A stretch of 33,485 bases of DNA from Paramacrobiotus richtersi (taxonomy: Eukaryota; Tardigrada; Eutardigrada; Parachela; Macrobiotidae): contig JAQGAU010000240.1 of NCBI GenBank assembly GCA_034698045.1, positions 1 through 33,485 of the forward strand. The letters are read 5' to 3'. Made by a program: the position numbers and the translations under genes. Positions 10,004 to 20,148 of this stretch are shown in pieces (position 1 is the stretch's first letter; every line of letters starts with the position of its first letter). The notes under the pieces were generated by a model, which saw only the letters and a list, made by a program, of their open reading frames with translations, had not been told where the DNA came from and did not search any database.

Positions 10004-10807
10004 GAGTTCGCTCATCGAAAAAATCATTATATTGCTTTATAGACTATACTAGGCGGCGATTTCTGTGATCGGCATGTTGCTGTACACCGCTCTGCCTGTA
10101 TACGATGTGTGACTATACAATATTCCAATGTTTCGATGCAAGTTATCTATGCTCCATCAACAGTAACATTCTAAAAATCTTAGCTGACCTTCACAGATTC
10201 GATTTGAAATGTTCTAGAAACGTATGCTATGTACTCAGTGTGCTTGACTCATCTGGAGCTGACCTTTAGGTCAGGTTCAAGGTGACAAAGAAGCCGGAGG
10301 CTCGACTATACGGTTACAAGGTCCATTTTACAAATTGATAACATCCCCTCTAGAGCTGATCTAAAGGCCAATAGGATTTTTTGTGCAGACAAGACTTACG
10401 AACTCTTCCTCAGTTTTCCAGGTTACGGTATCGGTGGTTTCAAACAGTCTTCCTTTAATTCTAGTAACGATATTACACGAATATTGTGATTTGTAGACCG
10501 ACTGCGTATGAAAGTATAAAATATTCTTGATAGTTGATGGTAAACTGTTAAAGGCGCATCGGCCTACAAAAAGGCTAGTGAAGAAAGCGTAATAACAGCA
10601 CCTTAATTGTAGCTTCGCGCTAGCAGCTTCTACCATTGGACCGCGGGATACCACAACGGCACAACCCCAATGCCGTCATATTCTGTTGCTTAAAAATTGG
10701 TTCCGATTTGGTAATCACTCTTAGTCATCATTATTATTATTATTTCCCGATAGACATAAGCGACAAAACGAATAACCAATGTATTCAACAGAGCCCTTTA
10801 CCACCGT
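10004..10807. other. Intergenic between Ly6-B and GPCR-1 (convergent 3' ends)
   Basis: Aligns with 15190-15790 and 20150-20990 of the other units. It holds the TGACCTTTAGGTCA palindrome at 10260-10273 and a short ATT microsatellite near 10731-10745. No coding frame is shared among units. Confidence 0.6.
10260..10273. promoter_or_regulatory. TGACCTTTAGGTCA palindrome (nuclear-receptor-like everted repeat), unit 1
   Basis: Two AGGTCA half-sites in everted orientation with a 2-base spacer, followed by GGTTCA and AGGTGA half-site-like sequences. The motif recurs at 15362-15375 (one change), 17919-17932 and 20304-20317 in the other units and the relic. AGGTCA is the core half-site of many nuclear receptors; function here is inferred. 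Confidence 0.4.
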
Positions 10808-11827
10808 CTACCGTAAACTACAGACCCACATCAGTGGGTCAAATACCATCTGTAAATAGTATAGAGTTGAGGTTATATAGAGTATGTTACTCGACAAGCG
10901 AATGTTTAGGAATATCATCGCCCCCCAGTAGATATCCGTCGGGATCCAGCAGATGAACACACTGGCGGATGTCATTGTCAACACAATGAACGGTTTCACT
11001 GTCTTTCTTCTCAGATTAGCTCGCCGCTCCACGACGGCTGAAGGCTCTCTTTGTCTTGATATTGGCGGACCACTTTTAGTCGTCATATAACTGCTACGAC
11101 CTTGCGTAACCACAATGTCCATACTTGGCTGGGTAACGGTGTCAGTCCCGACATGTGACCTTTTCCATTTCTTTAAAAGGATGTAGATGTACACGCAAAT
11201 AACAATAACGAGCGGTATCAGCCGGTCTAGGAAAAACGCGGTACGACTCCAGTGAATCATGATGGAATTACTAATTGGTCTGCATTCCTTTCGTTGTTCA
11301 GGAGGATTGTAAATAAAGATATCCAATAAAAACGGCGGAAAAGGTACCAAATGCACATACGCGACCATCGCCGTGCAGACATATACTGCCATTCTTTTTG
11401 TGTGTCGCTGTCTGTAAGAGACGGGGAATCTAATGGCCCAGAGTCGATTCAGCGATATTAAAACATGGGATAACACCGGAATAATACTGACTACTTTCAG
11501 GAAATAAAGGTAGATAACACAGAGTGAGTAGTCTCCGGGAAAAACTCCATTAACTGAGCGTATTATTTCTATGGGGCGTATAATACCCAAAAACATAATG
11601 TTGCTGATGAATATGGCAAGGAGGTATACGGAAAATGATGAGATGTGTGTTTGGCGCACACTTTGGAAGACCAGTACAGCCAGGTTCAAAATGAAAGTGA
11701 CAGCAGAAATTGCGACGAGTGCGATGGTTACTGGCATCCATCCCTTGGACTGAAAATTTTCCAAGGATAATCGCGATGTCACATTCTCCGTAACATTTCT
11801 CGAGAGCGATACGTTCGAGATCTGCAT
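10808..11827 (-). CDS. GPCR-1: divergent class A (rhodopsin-like) orphan receptor
   Basis: One exon of 339 codons. Seven membrane segments lie near residues 31-57, 65-83, 100-124, 146-170, 197-220, 280-300 and 313-335. Class A marks: Asn in TM1 (LNLAVL), a Cys103-Cys182 pair, Pro in TM5, and Cys-Trp-Ile-Pro (293-296) in TM6. Departures: the DRY position reads Asn-Arg-Leu-Trp (127-130), TM4 lacks its tryptophan, and NPxxY reads Asp-Pro-Leu-Met-Trp (330-334). The protein ends five residues later, so helix 8 and a tail are missing. The N-terminus has three N-glycosylation sites. The ATG at 11827 was chosen because it aligns with the other copies; a longer frame to 11917 begins with a non-ATG codon. 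The ligand is unknown; a peptide or chemosensory role is possible. Confidence 0.88.
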   Translation of the reverse strand: MQISNVSLSRNVTENVTSRLSLENFQSKGWMPVTIALVAISAVTFILNLAVLVFQSVRQTHISSFSVYLLAIFISNIMFLGIIRPIEIIRSVNGVFPGDYSLCVIYLYFLKVVSIIPVLSHVLISLNRLWAIRFPVSYRQRHTKRMAVYVCTAMVAYVHLVPFPPFLLDIFIYNPPEQRKECRPISNSIMIHWSRTAFFLDRLIPLVIVICVYIYILLKKWKRSHVGTDTVTQPSMDIVVTQGRSSYMTTKSGPPISRQREPSAVVERRANLRRKTVKPFIVLTMTSASVFICWIPTDIYWGAMIFLNIRLSSNILYITSTLYYLQMVFDPLMWVCSLR

Positions 11828-12004
11828 GGTTTTGTTGTTCAGGAGCGGAAATAGAACATTATCTAGTATGCCAAATCTGAACGAAGTCTGTGTGTTCGTG
11901 TGAAAGTGGTTGCTCACTTGCGGAAATCATACCAGATTAGAAATCTGCTTGAGTAACTTATATAAACTTGCTGTACACGTCATGCAGCATTAGGGAACTA
12001 CGAT

Positions 12005-12020
12005 GCCCGCATGTGTGGGC
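12005..12020. promoter_or_regulatory. Conserved palindrome upstream of GPCR-1
   Basis: GCCCGCATGTGTGGGC is near-palindromic and recurs exactly at 22321-22336 upstream of GPCR-3, and as CCCCACGTGTGGGG (17103-17116, an E-box-like CACGTG) upstream of GPCR-2. It lies 180 to 320 bases from each start codon. Possible bHLH-type site; inferred. Confidence 0.35.
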
Positions 12021-12990
12021 TGCACCAACATTACTATGATTGAGCCCGAAGGTCATGGTACTGCGGTGACAAAGCGCTTCGAAGGTCTACCAAATGTCGC
12101 AGTCCTGTAACCAAACCGGATGCATGTGACCCTTTAGGAGAAATGTCGAGTCCCGCATAGTATACTGTAACAGCGAACATAACTTGATCACACCTCTGAG
12201 AAAGTGTACTTTAACCACTGAAAAAAGTATATGTATGTACAAAAAGGACTACAACAGTAATAACACGTTCCTGGTCAGCTCGTATTGTGCCTGTCTCTGA
12301 GATGTACATACAGGCACGGGACAATATCTTCGATATAAAGTAATTTTTAAAAAAACGAATACCTCTTGCTTGGTTTTGATAGCGTTAGAGATCGTAAAGT
12401 CTCTGCGCCATTTCGCATTGTCAGTATATTAGTCAAAAACGAGGCATTCAAGGAACTCCTGTAAAGTCCTTCGTCGTTGTTACAGTTCGTTTGGCTGTTA
12501 TTTGTTTCCAGCCTTATCTGTACATCTCACCATCAACTGGTACATCTGACGTTTTCGGAAATTCGGACCAAAGTCGGTTGACCGAAATTCGTCGGTTGGT
12601 TCGTCGGTCCTGTCATGATACAGCTGCAAATGCTGCAGTTGCAATCTTGTATGGCTTCCGCATTACCGAAACTTTAGCGCACTTCACTTTCGCTTTTGTA
12701 GAATTTTTCCGACATAACTTTCTGTTCTCTATCTAGCAGTAAGGTACTGCAGTTTCTTATCCTCTGGCTTTGCACATTCCTGTTTGAACTGAACGGAGGT
12801 GTACCGTGCACCTAGCTGTTTTTGCCGGGAGTACAGGCCCGGTCGGATAAACTCTCCCAGAACGTTTATGGTATGGTGGTAATTTAACTAAATCGAGCAT
12901 ACCTGTGGGACTCGGTTTACTGTAAACGAACTTCGTTTATCATATGTAACAAGCATTAAGAAGCATTAAATTATAGCCCTATTCAATCTT

Positions 12991-13186
12991 GGTAAAGGCC
13001 GGTAAAGATGGGCAAAGCCTGGTAAAGGTCAATAAAGGTAGGCAAATTTCGGTAAAGGTAGGTAAAAGCAGGTAAAGCGCGATTGGTAAAGACTATAGTA
13101 GTAGCGTCATGTGTAAGCTTCAGTATCTTCTGATCTTTGCTAACCTTTACTATCAACTGTAAGCCTTTACCGGCCTTTATCAAAGT
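12991..13186. repeat. Ten-base-period minisatellite with an inverted right half
   Basis: From 12991 about ten consecutive units of GGTAAAGGNN follow in exact 10-base register to about 13090. At 13134-13186 the complement (AACCTTTAC, GCCTTTACC, GCCTTTATC) appears, also near a 10-base period. The two halves can fold together. It lies at the junction of units 1 and 2. Confidence 0.75.
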
Positions 13187-13411
13187 TTTCCCCGAAGTGA
13201 GCCTGCAGTGGTAGTAAAAGGTTTAATCTGTGCTGAACTGAACGCAAACCACGAAAAAGGTAAAATAATATCACAAAAAACTATCATACACACACGCCAT
13301 TCGTTTGCATCGATAAACAACGATCTAACCCATATTTTCTACTGCAAACTAAGATGGGCGTCACTATAAGTTTAGGAAAAGAACGCTCAGCTTCCGCTCA
13401 CGTTACACCAC

Positions 13412-13427
13412 GTCAGAATCGTGTATA
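13412..13427 (+). promoter_or_regulatory. Likely TATA-type promoter element of Ly6-C
   Basis: GTCAGAATCGTGTATA aligns with the corresponding blocks of Ly6-A, D and E. It supplies a TATA-like motif about 150 bases before the start codon. Confidence 0.35.
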
Positions 13428-13577
13428 GATAAACCCGTATCGAACCGCCTACGGTTTTTTTTTTTACTCGAGGCCGACTTTCTCGCTGCTGCGTAATCTT
13501 CGTTGTGCACAACTACAGGAAATGTAAACAGTTTTACTCGACTTTCAATGCAGCACTGATAATTGTGTTTCCAGAAA

Positions 13578-14589
13578 ATGTATGTCAATCTCGTGACTAT
13601 TTTGTACCTGGGCATACTCAGTTCGCTCGTGGAGAGAGGTTCGTGCAACCATCTTTAACTTGTTATTATGGTGAACTGCATAAAAACTGTCCTGTAGCTT
13701 ACTGTCTCGTGTGCAAACAATGCGTGGGTGATACACCAACGTGCCCAGTGGTGAAAGATATGAAATGTGAAACCATGGAAGGAGATTACGATACCTGTGT
13801 TACATTTACCGGGAATTTTGTGAGCGACGACGGCAAAAAACATGACGGTAAGGCGTTAAACCGTCGTAAACAACGCAAGCTTTAATTTGACACGGCATTT
13901 GCTAGCTTCACTAGCTACGTCTTTGAACGGGTTATTTGGAACACATGCAGTAATCCTTATTAGGGTTTTCATTTACTTTCATTGGAACTGGTAACAAGAA
14001 TCGCAGGATGTATGTGGAATTAGGTTTTACCTGCAAATTGTCAGTCATCTCAAATCGGTTTACACATGTATCATACATTTTTCAACATATACTTGCCAGT
14101 TACGCCACCCTTGGATGATTGGATCGGCATCATTGTTTGTGTACAAGTATAGTAAATTAACTGTTACACCTCAACTTTCGCATTGCATTATGTGTTGTCG
14201 ACGATTCGCACTGCTTGTGATTTACAAAAGCTCGGTTTCTTTGGCATGATCAGCTACTGCCCGTTCCATGTCAATAATATGGGCTTTGCGATAAGAGGCT
14301 GTCTTTCAGGGATTGTGTTCTTTCAGGGAGCATTATACGTTCGTGTGGTCTGACGGCTAAGTTTCAGTTTATGGACAAGGCGATTGGCAAAGACAGCTGC
14401 ACCAATGTGACCGAAGGCAGACTCGCGACCGGACCGATTTTCTCAGGGCAGTTTTGTTTGTGCTCCAACGACTACTGTAATCGTCCGCGAAAGGAATATG
14501 TGCACTTCCGTAGCAGACACACCAAAAATGCGTTGGAGCTGAGTATAAAGGACCTTCGCTCCGCTCTGGTCGATCATTTCGGATTTTAG
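13578..14589 (+). CDS. Ly6-C: Ly6/uPAR-type protein with a replaced C-terminal tail
   Basis: Exons 13578-13638, 13698-13847 and 14327-14589, all in the same positions and phases as Ly6-A. The product is 157 residues. Signal peptide 1-20, then an LU domain starting LVCKQC and ending FCLCSNDYCN. After that the sequence no longer matches its siblings. In place of the GPI signal there is a charged tail of about 36 residues rich in Arg, Lys and His, without a hydrophobic end. Nucleotide homology to Ly6-D resumes right after the stop codon (GGTTCTTTCCAGTGAGAAAAA-like 3' region). So a block of about 85 to 95 bases was exchanged or inserted. The protein is predicted to be secreted. Two acceptors 17 bases apart precede exon 3; only the second keeps the frame. 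Confidence 0.8.
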
Positions 14590-15795
14590 GTTCTTTCCAG
14601 TGAGAAAAACCCATAAACATTGCTGGTGTGGTAACTGTCCAGAATCTCCAGATTATTGAACTGTTAGCGCTCTAGTGTGACGTGTAGTGGGCCGTTTCAC
14701 TTGCGGCAGGTAGATATTGCACTGCACTAGCTTCTCTATGCTTCATTTGTACTTCGTACAAGCACACGTTATCTTAAAGCTCAAAATATCTGTATACGGT
14801 TTGTAAGGGAATAAAACATTTGATCACTGGTACATGTATTGATCAAGACCAAGATTAATGATAGATTTTTGGTGTATCCGTAGTACGTACCGATTATATG
14901 TGTAATCCTGCTGGGAACCGACATAGGTCATGTAGAACGTAACATATAGAGCAAGAACTATTGGAGAAACGATGATACACCTTGCTTGCACATTCGGACA
15001 TACCGATAGATATGTTAATCAACAGACGGCAGCGAAAAGTGTTAGTTAATTTACTGTGCCGCCAGGGGATATGTTTTTCTCCTCAATCGCGCTACCCGCT
15101 CGTGAAATAACTTCTGTAGTCCTTATGTATATGTATATCCGCTGAGTCATCGGTCAAAAATCTGCAAGATCCGCATGTTGATGTCCACCGCTATACCTGC
15201 ATGCGAAGTGTGACTACCATAATGAATCCTATAGAATGTTGCGATGCAAATTATCTCATCTCCTTAAATAGTTATCTTCTAAAAATCTTGGCTGCCATTC
15301 AAAGGCTCGATGGGAAATGCTCCAGTAACGCATGTTATGTAGTGTGCTGGCCGGGCTCATCTGACCTTTATGTCAGGTTCAGGGTGATAAAAAACCCGTA
15401 GGCTCGGCTAGACTGTTACAAAGGTAATCGATGCGTCCATTTCAAAAATTGTTAATATCCCCTCCAGGGCTGATCTAAAGGCCACTAAGATTTTTGTGAA
15501 AGCAATCGGCTGTTCGAAACTACATTTAGTTTTCCTTGTTACGGCGTGTTTCATTTCGTTTTTTCCTGTGCATGAGCTGAGCATCGGCACCCGAAAAGGT
15601 CAGAAAAGCCTAGATGCAGCTTCGCGCTTGATTTCTACGTTCCATCTTGTACAGCGGGGCACCAAATCCACGAAGCGGTATTCCGTTACTTGAAAATTTG
15701 CTAAGTTTAGTAATCACTCAAAGTCATCAATTTTCCCGGTGAGCATAAACGACAGACGAACAACCAATGCATTTAACGGATATCTTCACCTCCGC
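14590..15795. other. Intergenic between Ly6-C and GPCR-2; site of the lost Ly6-B
   Basis: Contains a conserved poly(A) signal (14810-14815). Up to about 15167 it aligns with DNA before Ly6-B in unit 1, and from there with DNA after Ly6-B, so the equivalent of about 9186-10066 is missing. The TGACCTTTATGTCA element is at 15362-15375. No gene seen. Confidence 0.65.
15362..15375. promoter_or_regulatory. TGACCTTTATGTCA element, unit 2
   Basis: Counterpart of the 10260-10273 palindrome with one substitution in the right half-site; GGTTCAGGGTGA follows, as in unit 1. Confidence 0.35.
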
Positions 15796-16791
15796 CTACC
15801 GTAAACTACAAATCCACATCAGAGGATCAAACATCATCTGTAAATAATACAGAGTTGACGTAATATAGAGTAGGTTACTCGATAAGCGAATGTTTAGGAA
15901 TATCATCGCCCCCCAGTAGATATCCGTCGGGATCCAGCAGATGAACACACTGGCTGATGTCATTGTCAAGACAATGAACGGTTTCACTTTCTTTCTTCTC
16001 AGAGCAGCCCGCATTTTCACCTCGGCTGAAGGCTTACGTATCTGTGGACCACTTTGAGTCGCCAGGTGAATGCTACGGCCATGCGTAGCCCCAACATCCG
16101 TACTCGGCTGGGTCCCGACGTTTGGCCTTTTCATCTTCATTTTCTTATAGATGATGTAGATGTACACGTAAATAACAATAGCCAGTCGTATCAGCCGGTC
16201 AAGGAAAAACGCGATACGATACCAGTGAACCATGACGGATCCAGTACTCGGTTTGCATTCCTGTCCTTGTTCAGGATTGTAAATAAAAACATCCACTAAA
16301 AACGCCGGAAACGGTATTAGATGCACATACGCGACCAGTGCAATGCAGATAGAAACTGCCAGTTTTTTATTGTGACGCCGTCTGTATGAGATAGGGAATC
16401 TAATGGCCCAGAGTCGATTCAGCGATATTAAAACATGTGATAACACCGGAATAATACTGGCTACTTTCAGGAAATACAGGTACATGGCGCAGAGTGAGGA
16501 ATTTCCGGGGAAAACTCCTTTAACTGAGCGTAATGTCTCAATGGGGCGTACAACGCCCAAAAACAGAATGTTGCTAATAAATATGGCAAGGAGATATACT
16601 GAGAACGCTGAGGTGTGTGCTTGACGCAGACTTTGGACAACCAGAACAGCCAGATTCAAAACGAATGTGACAGCAGAAATTCCGACGACTACAACGGTCA
16701 CCGGCGTCCATCCTACGAACTGAATGTTTGCAAAGGAAGATGTCGCATTCTTCGTAACATTCCTTAGGAGCGAAAAGTTTGAGATCTCCAT
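15796..16791 (-). CDS. GPCR-2: divergent class A orphan receptor
   Basis: Intronless, 331 residues, beginning MEISN and aligning with GPCR-1 and GPCR-3 through all seven membrane segments. It has the same marks: N-terminal N-glycosylation sites, Asn-Arg-Leu-Trp in place of the DRY motif, Cys-Trp-Ile-Pro in TM6, Asp-Pro-Leu-Met-Trp in TM7, and a stop five residues later. The third intracellular loop is a few residues shorter than in GPCR-1 and is the most variable region, rich in Lys, Arg and Thr. The start ATG at 16791 is preceded by an AGAACC context matching GPCR-3. Coding is intact, with no stops or frameshifts, so it is probably functional. It faces Ly6-C in convergent orientation. Confidence 0.88.
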   Translation of the reverse strand: MEISNFSLLRNVTKNATSSFANIQFVGWTPVTVVVVGISAVTFVLNLAVLVVQSLRQAHTSAFSVYLLAIFISNILFLGVVRPIETLRSVKGVFPGNSSLCAMYLYFLKVASIIPVLSHVLISLNRLWAIRFPISYRRRHNKKLAVSICIALVAYVHLIPFPAFLVDVFIYNPEQGQECKPSTGSVMVHWYRIAFFLDRLIRLAIVIYVYIYIIYKKMKMKRPNVGTQPSTDVGATHGRSIHLATQSGPQIRKPSAEVKMRAALRRKKVKPFIVLTMTSASVFICWIPTDIYWGAMIFLNIRLSSNLLYITSTLYYLQMMFDPLMWICSLR

Positions 16792-17918
16792 GGTTCTGTT
16801 GTATCCTAACGCTGCCCTCTAGTCTGTAGCCTTAAGCTTTCAGTCGACGGGAATGGGACCTTATGCCGAAACTGTACACAGCTCAATACGGCTGCACGCG
16901 TTCGATATGGTCGTTCTCTTGCGGAACAGATTCCCGTGCGGGAAATTTGCATGGGCTTACTGCAGACGTCAGGACGAACGTGTAGGCAGCACGAACATTG
17001 CCCTTTTCAAACGAGAAGGTCATGCATAGTATGGTGGTGAAAGAGCGCCTCGAAGGCCTACCTGTGTACGTCATGCAGCCTTCGGGAACTACACAATGAT
17101 ACCCCCACGTGTGGGGCACACAGGTACTGCCGTAATTGTACTCGAACCAAAAGATCATGTTATTGCGGTCAAGAAGCGCCTAACAGGCAATATACCTTAA
17201 AAGACGCAGTCATGCAACCAAGCTGATAAATGTACATGGTTGTCCAGTTTACCCAACCCAGTTCAATGCGGGGAATTCGTTAGATAAATGGAGAATGTTT
17301 TCCTAAGTCCTACATAATATAGCGGTGAATGTAACCTTGAACAGACCTCTGGAAGAATGTATTGTATATTTTATCAGCTTATTTGGTGCTGCTGCGGAAT
17401 GCCTTTCTCTGAAATGGCCTGAGTCTGTGCAGCAATGAATATGTTCCGATAAACTGTAGTGAAATATATGTTTACAGATTCCGCTCTTTTGTCACTGTCA
17501 TACGAATTATGGTAGTTAACACAAGACAAGACCGTATATCAAGCACCGAAGGACTGAGCCTGGTTTTGAAATCAAGATTTAAACCATTTCAAGCGTCGAA
17601 TCAGATCAAATCACATCAAACCCGTCCCCTAATACATTGCCTATGGGTGGCGTCATTTCAAGTCAAGCATTTCATGCTTTTCAAGCTTCAGATCATGGTT
17701 CAAGTTACTTCGACATGCCCGAAAGTCCTTCTTGATTTCGACCCTAGATTTAACTGATTCTGAGCATCGTTCCAATCTGCAACTAAACAAAACCTTCAGT
17801 TTTAACTTTATGTGTAGTTTGCTGTTGGTTGTTCCCAGTCTTACATGCCATCTAGATGAGAAATGTTATAGTAACGTACTCCCTGTTGCAAGCACGCTTC
17901 TTTGGTTCAGGGAAGGTC

Positions 17919-17932
17919 TGACCTTTAGGTCA
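17919..17932. promoter_or_regulatory. TGACCTTTAGGTCA palindrome in the relic
   Basis: Identical to the unit 1 and unit 3 copies even though the adjacent GPCR fragment is ruined. Confidence 0.35.
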
Positions 17933-17954
17933 CGTTCATTGTTCTTTTTTCGTT

Positions 17955-18012
17955 TATAGACGTAAACGCAAATTACGATAATCGGTGGTGTCAGCCGGTC
18001 CAAGAAAAACAC
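17955..18012 (-). pseudogene. GPCR relic: TM5 fragment
   Basis: About 58 bases match the TM5 coding region of GPCR-3 (21379-21436). On the minus strand they read Phe-Leu-Asp-Arg-Leu, then a Pro-rich turn, Ile-Val-Ile-Cys-Val-Tyr. No start or other segments are near. Flanking DNA at about 17840-17935 matches the region downstream of the intact GPCRs, so this is an internally deleted remnant of another duplication unit. Confidence 0.75.
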
Positions 18013-18233
18013 CAGTAAATTTACAATGTGAACAGTAGTAAAATGTTTGATCTGTGCTCAACTGAACGCAAACCACGAAAAAGGTAAAACATAGCACAAA
18101 AAAACTATTATACACACACGGCTCCTGCTTGCATCAATAAACAACGATCCAACCCATACTGTAAACTGGGATGGGAGGAACAGATCTTGAAATCTCGTAT
18201 TATTAGTTTAGGGAAAGAGCGCACAGCTTCCGC

Positions 18234-18254
18234 GTCAGAATCGTGTATATATTT
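18234..18254 (+). promoter_or_regulatory. Likely TATA box of Ly6-D
   Basis: GTCAGAATCGTG followed by TATATATTT is the best TATA match among the Ly6 copies. Confidence 0.45.
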
Positions 18255-18438
18255 AGCCGTATCGAACCGCCAACAGTTTATTTTTTACTCGAGACCGACT
18301 CTCTCGTACTGTAGGTGTGCGTATAATATGTCTAAACATTCTGGTGCGCATGCTGCGTAATCCTCATTGTGCACAGCTACAGGAAATGTAAACATCTTTA
18401 CTCTTTCAATGCAGCACTAATAATTGTGTTTCCAGAAA

Positions 18439-19363
18439 ATGTATGTCAATCTCTTGATTATTTTGCACTTGGGCATACTCAGTTTGCTCGTGGAGAGAGG
18501 TTCGTACAACCATCTTTAATTTGTTGTTATGTTGAACTGCAATCAAAGCTCTCTTGTAGCTTACTGCCTCGTGTGTAAACAATGCGTGGGTGATACCCCA
18601 ACGTGCTCAGTGGTGAAAGATATGAAATGCGAAAGCATGAAAGGATAGTACGATACCTGTGTTACATTTACCGGGAATTTTGTGAACGAAGACGGCACAA
18701 AACATGATGGTAAGGCGTTATAGTTGTAAGCGATGCTAGCTGTGATTCTGCGTCGTCTAGTATTATGTATTAGCTACAGAGTATGTTACACCTCAAATTT
18801 CGCCCTGCATTTCGTATTCGACGATTCGTCATCAGTATGCTTATAAATTTATCTATAATTTCCGTTTCCTTGACTTGACAAGTCTCAAATCTTGGTACCT
18901 TCTGTGTTTCGAGTCATTTTGCGAATTGTGGTAAATGGTTTAATACTGGTCAAATATCTTTCATGAATATTATTATTGCATATAAAACAATGTCCGCGTC
19001 AGTATTAAAGCGACAGTATTACAGAAGTTCGGCTTCTTTGGCTTGATCAGTCACTGCCCATTTGATGTCAATACGCGGCTTTGCGATAAGAGGCTGTCTT
19101 TCAGGGATTGTGTTCTTTCAGGGATCACTCTTCGTTCGTGTGGTCTGACGGCTAAGTTTCAGTTTATGGACAAGGCAGTTGGCAAAGACCGATGCACCAT
19201 TGTGACCGAAGGCAGGCTCGCGACCGGACCGATTTTCTCAGGACAGTTTTGTTTGTGCTCCAACGACTATTGTAATGCTCCTCAAAGCTCAGCAACTACG
19301 TTCACCTATTCGGTGCTGGCTTGGTTTGCCAGTTTATCACTTATCGGACTTGCAGTCTTGTAA
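18439..19363 (+). pseudogene. Ly6-D: Ly6/uPAR-type gene with an in-frame stop in exon 2
   Basis: Exons 18439-18499, 18560-18709 and 19122-19363 keep all splice sites and phases of Ly6-A. Exon 3 encodes a sound half LU domain ending FCLCSNDYCN and a full GPI-type hydrophobic tail. In exon 2, however, the Gly-Asp-Tyr of its siblings is replaced by Gly-stop-Tyr, with TAG at 18646-18648. The surrounding codons still match. Translation would end about 49 residues in, losing the second half of the fold. The rest of the gene is undamaged, so inactivation looks recent, or the stop could be a sequencing error or a segregating allele. Exon 2 is 150 bases with phase 1 at both ends, so skipping it would restore the frame, but without half the domain. 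Confidence 0.8.
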
Positions 19364-19814
19364 TTTAAAAGGCTGCGAAAAGCGGCTTTGCATGCGCTTC
19401 CTTGGCTTTGTGGTGCTCAGTAATCATTTCAGTTTCAGGTTCTTTTCCAGTGAGAAAAACTGATAAACGGTGTTGGTGTGGTAATTGTCCAGAATCTCCA
19501 ATTTATTGAACTGTTAGCGCTCTGTGACGTGTGGTGAGCCATTTCAGTCATAGCCGGTTTTGCGACAGGTACATATTAAGATGCACCAGCTTCGTTTGTG
19601 CAAGCACCTGTTATCTCTAGCTCAAAGTATCTGTACACGGCAATACGGCATGGCATGGCATGGCATGTACGTAAGGGAATAAAACGTTAGATCACTGGTA
19701 CATGTACCATTGAACACTGGAAAGCACGGTTCGCGAAACTTGTCGATTAGTACGCGCTATACTTAATGCACTGGACGCAATTTGTTCGACCGATCTTCCT
19801 CGGATCGCTAAGCG

Positions 19815-20148
19815 TCTACAATTGAGACATACTCCTTCATCTTGGCAAGGATGTCGCACATCTTGATTTTCTCCCATTTCCGTTAAACTTATTTGGTTCA
19901 GTTGGCTCATTTCATAATGTAAGGTATCACTATCTACAGTAGCTACTGGTTTTATGAACAATTGCTAAACGACTCAACCTTTGGGCTGATCTTCTTTATG
20001 GTAAAGTTTGTGTTTCCCTCGGAAGAACGCCCGGCTGACGCGTTATTTTTTATATTTGCGACGATTTCACAAGGTGCATCGTTCGTTCTTGCGGGCAACT
20101 GGCGCGGCTACAGGAAATTTTTAAAGAAATTATTGTGGATAAATGAAT
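19815..20148 (+). pseudogene. Ly6-B remnant in unit 3
   Basis: Aligns with intron 2 and the first two thirds of exon 3 of Ly6-B (about 9575-9895). Exons 1 and 2 are absent. The acceptor is degraded (CAAG instead of CAGG), one base is inserted before the Cys codon (TTCTTGCGGG against TTCGTGCGGG), and homology stops where the end of the LU domain should be. Non-functional. Confidence 0.8.

Larger units (their letters stand above)
11828..13577. other. GPCR-1 upstream DNA, minisatellite, and Ly6-C upstream block
   Basis: Upstream DNA shared with the other GPCR units includes GCCCGCATGTGTGGGC at 12005-12020. A 10-base-period minisatellite follows at 12991-13186. From about 13210 the Ly6 upstream block of unit 2 begins. 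The open frame near 12491-12736 shows no family features and is not conserved in other units. Confidence 0.55.
16792..18438. other. GPCR-2 upstream DNA, relic unit, and Ly6-D upstream block
   Basis: The GPCR-2 upstream region contains a roughly duplicated block (about 16965-17070 and 17075-17190), each copy resembling the single block upstream of GPCR-1 and GPCR-3. DNA at 17200-17830 shows nothing I can assign; frames at 17509-17959 are not protein-like. A decayed unit fragment lies at about 17840-18015, and the Ly6 upstream block restarts near 18030. Confidence 0.55.

Noticed and set aside
11828-11917. Longer N-terminus for GPCR-1 (and 22026-22193 for GPCR-3)
   Set aside because: These begin with GTG and TTG, not ATG, and the extra sequence is not shared; the aligned ATGs at 11827, 16791 and 22025 agree.
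12491-12736. 81-codon + strand frame
   Set aside because: Not conserved in other units, no splice or domain support.
12991-13092. CRISPR-like array
   Set aside because: Ten-base units without unique spacers, in a eukaryotic genome; it is a minisatellite.
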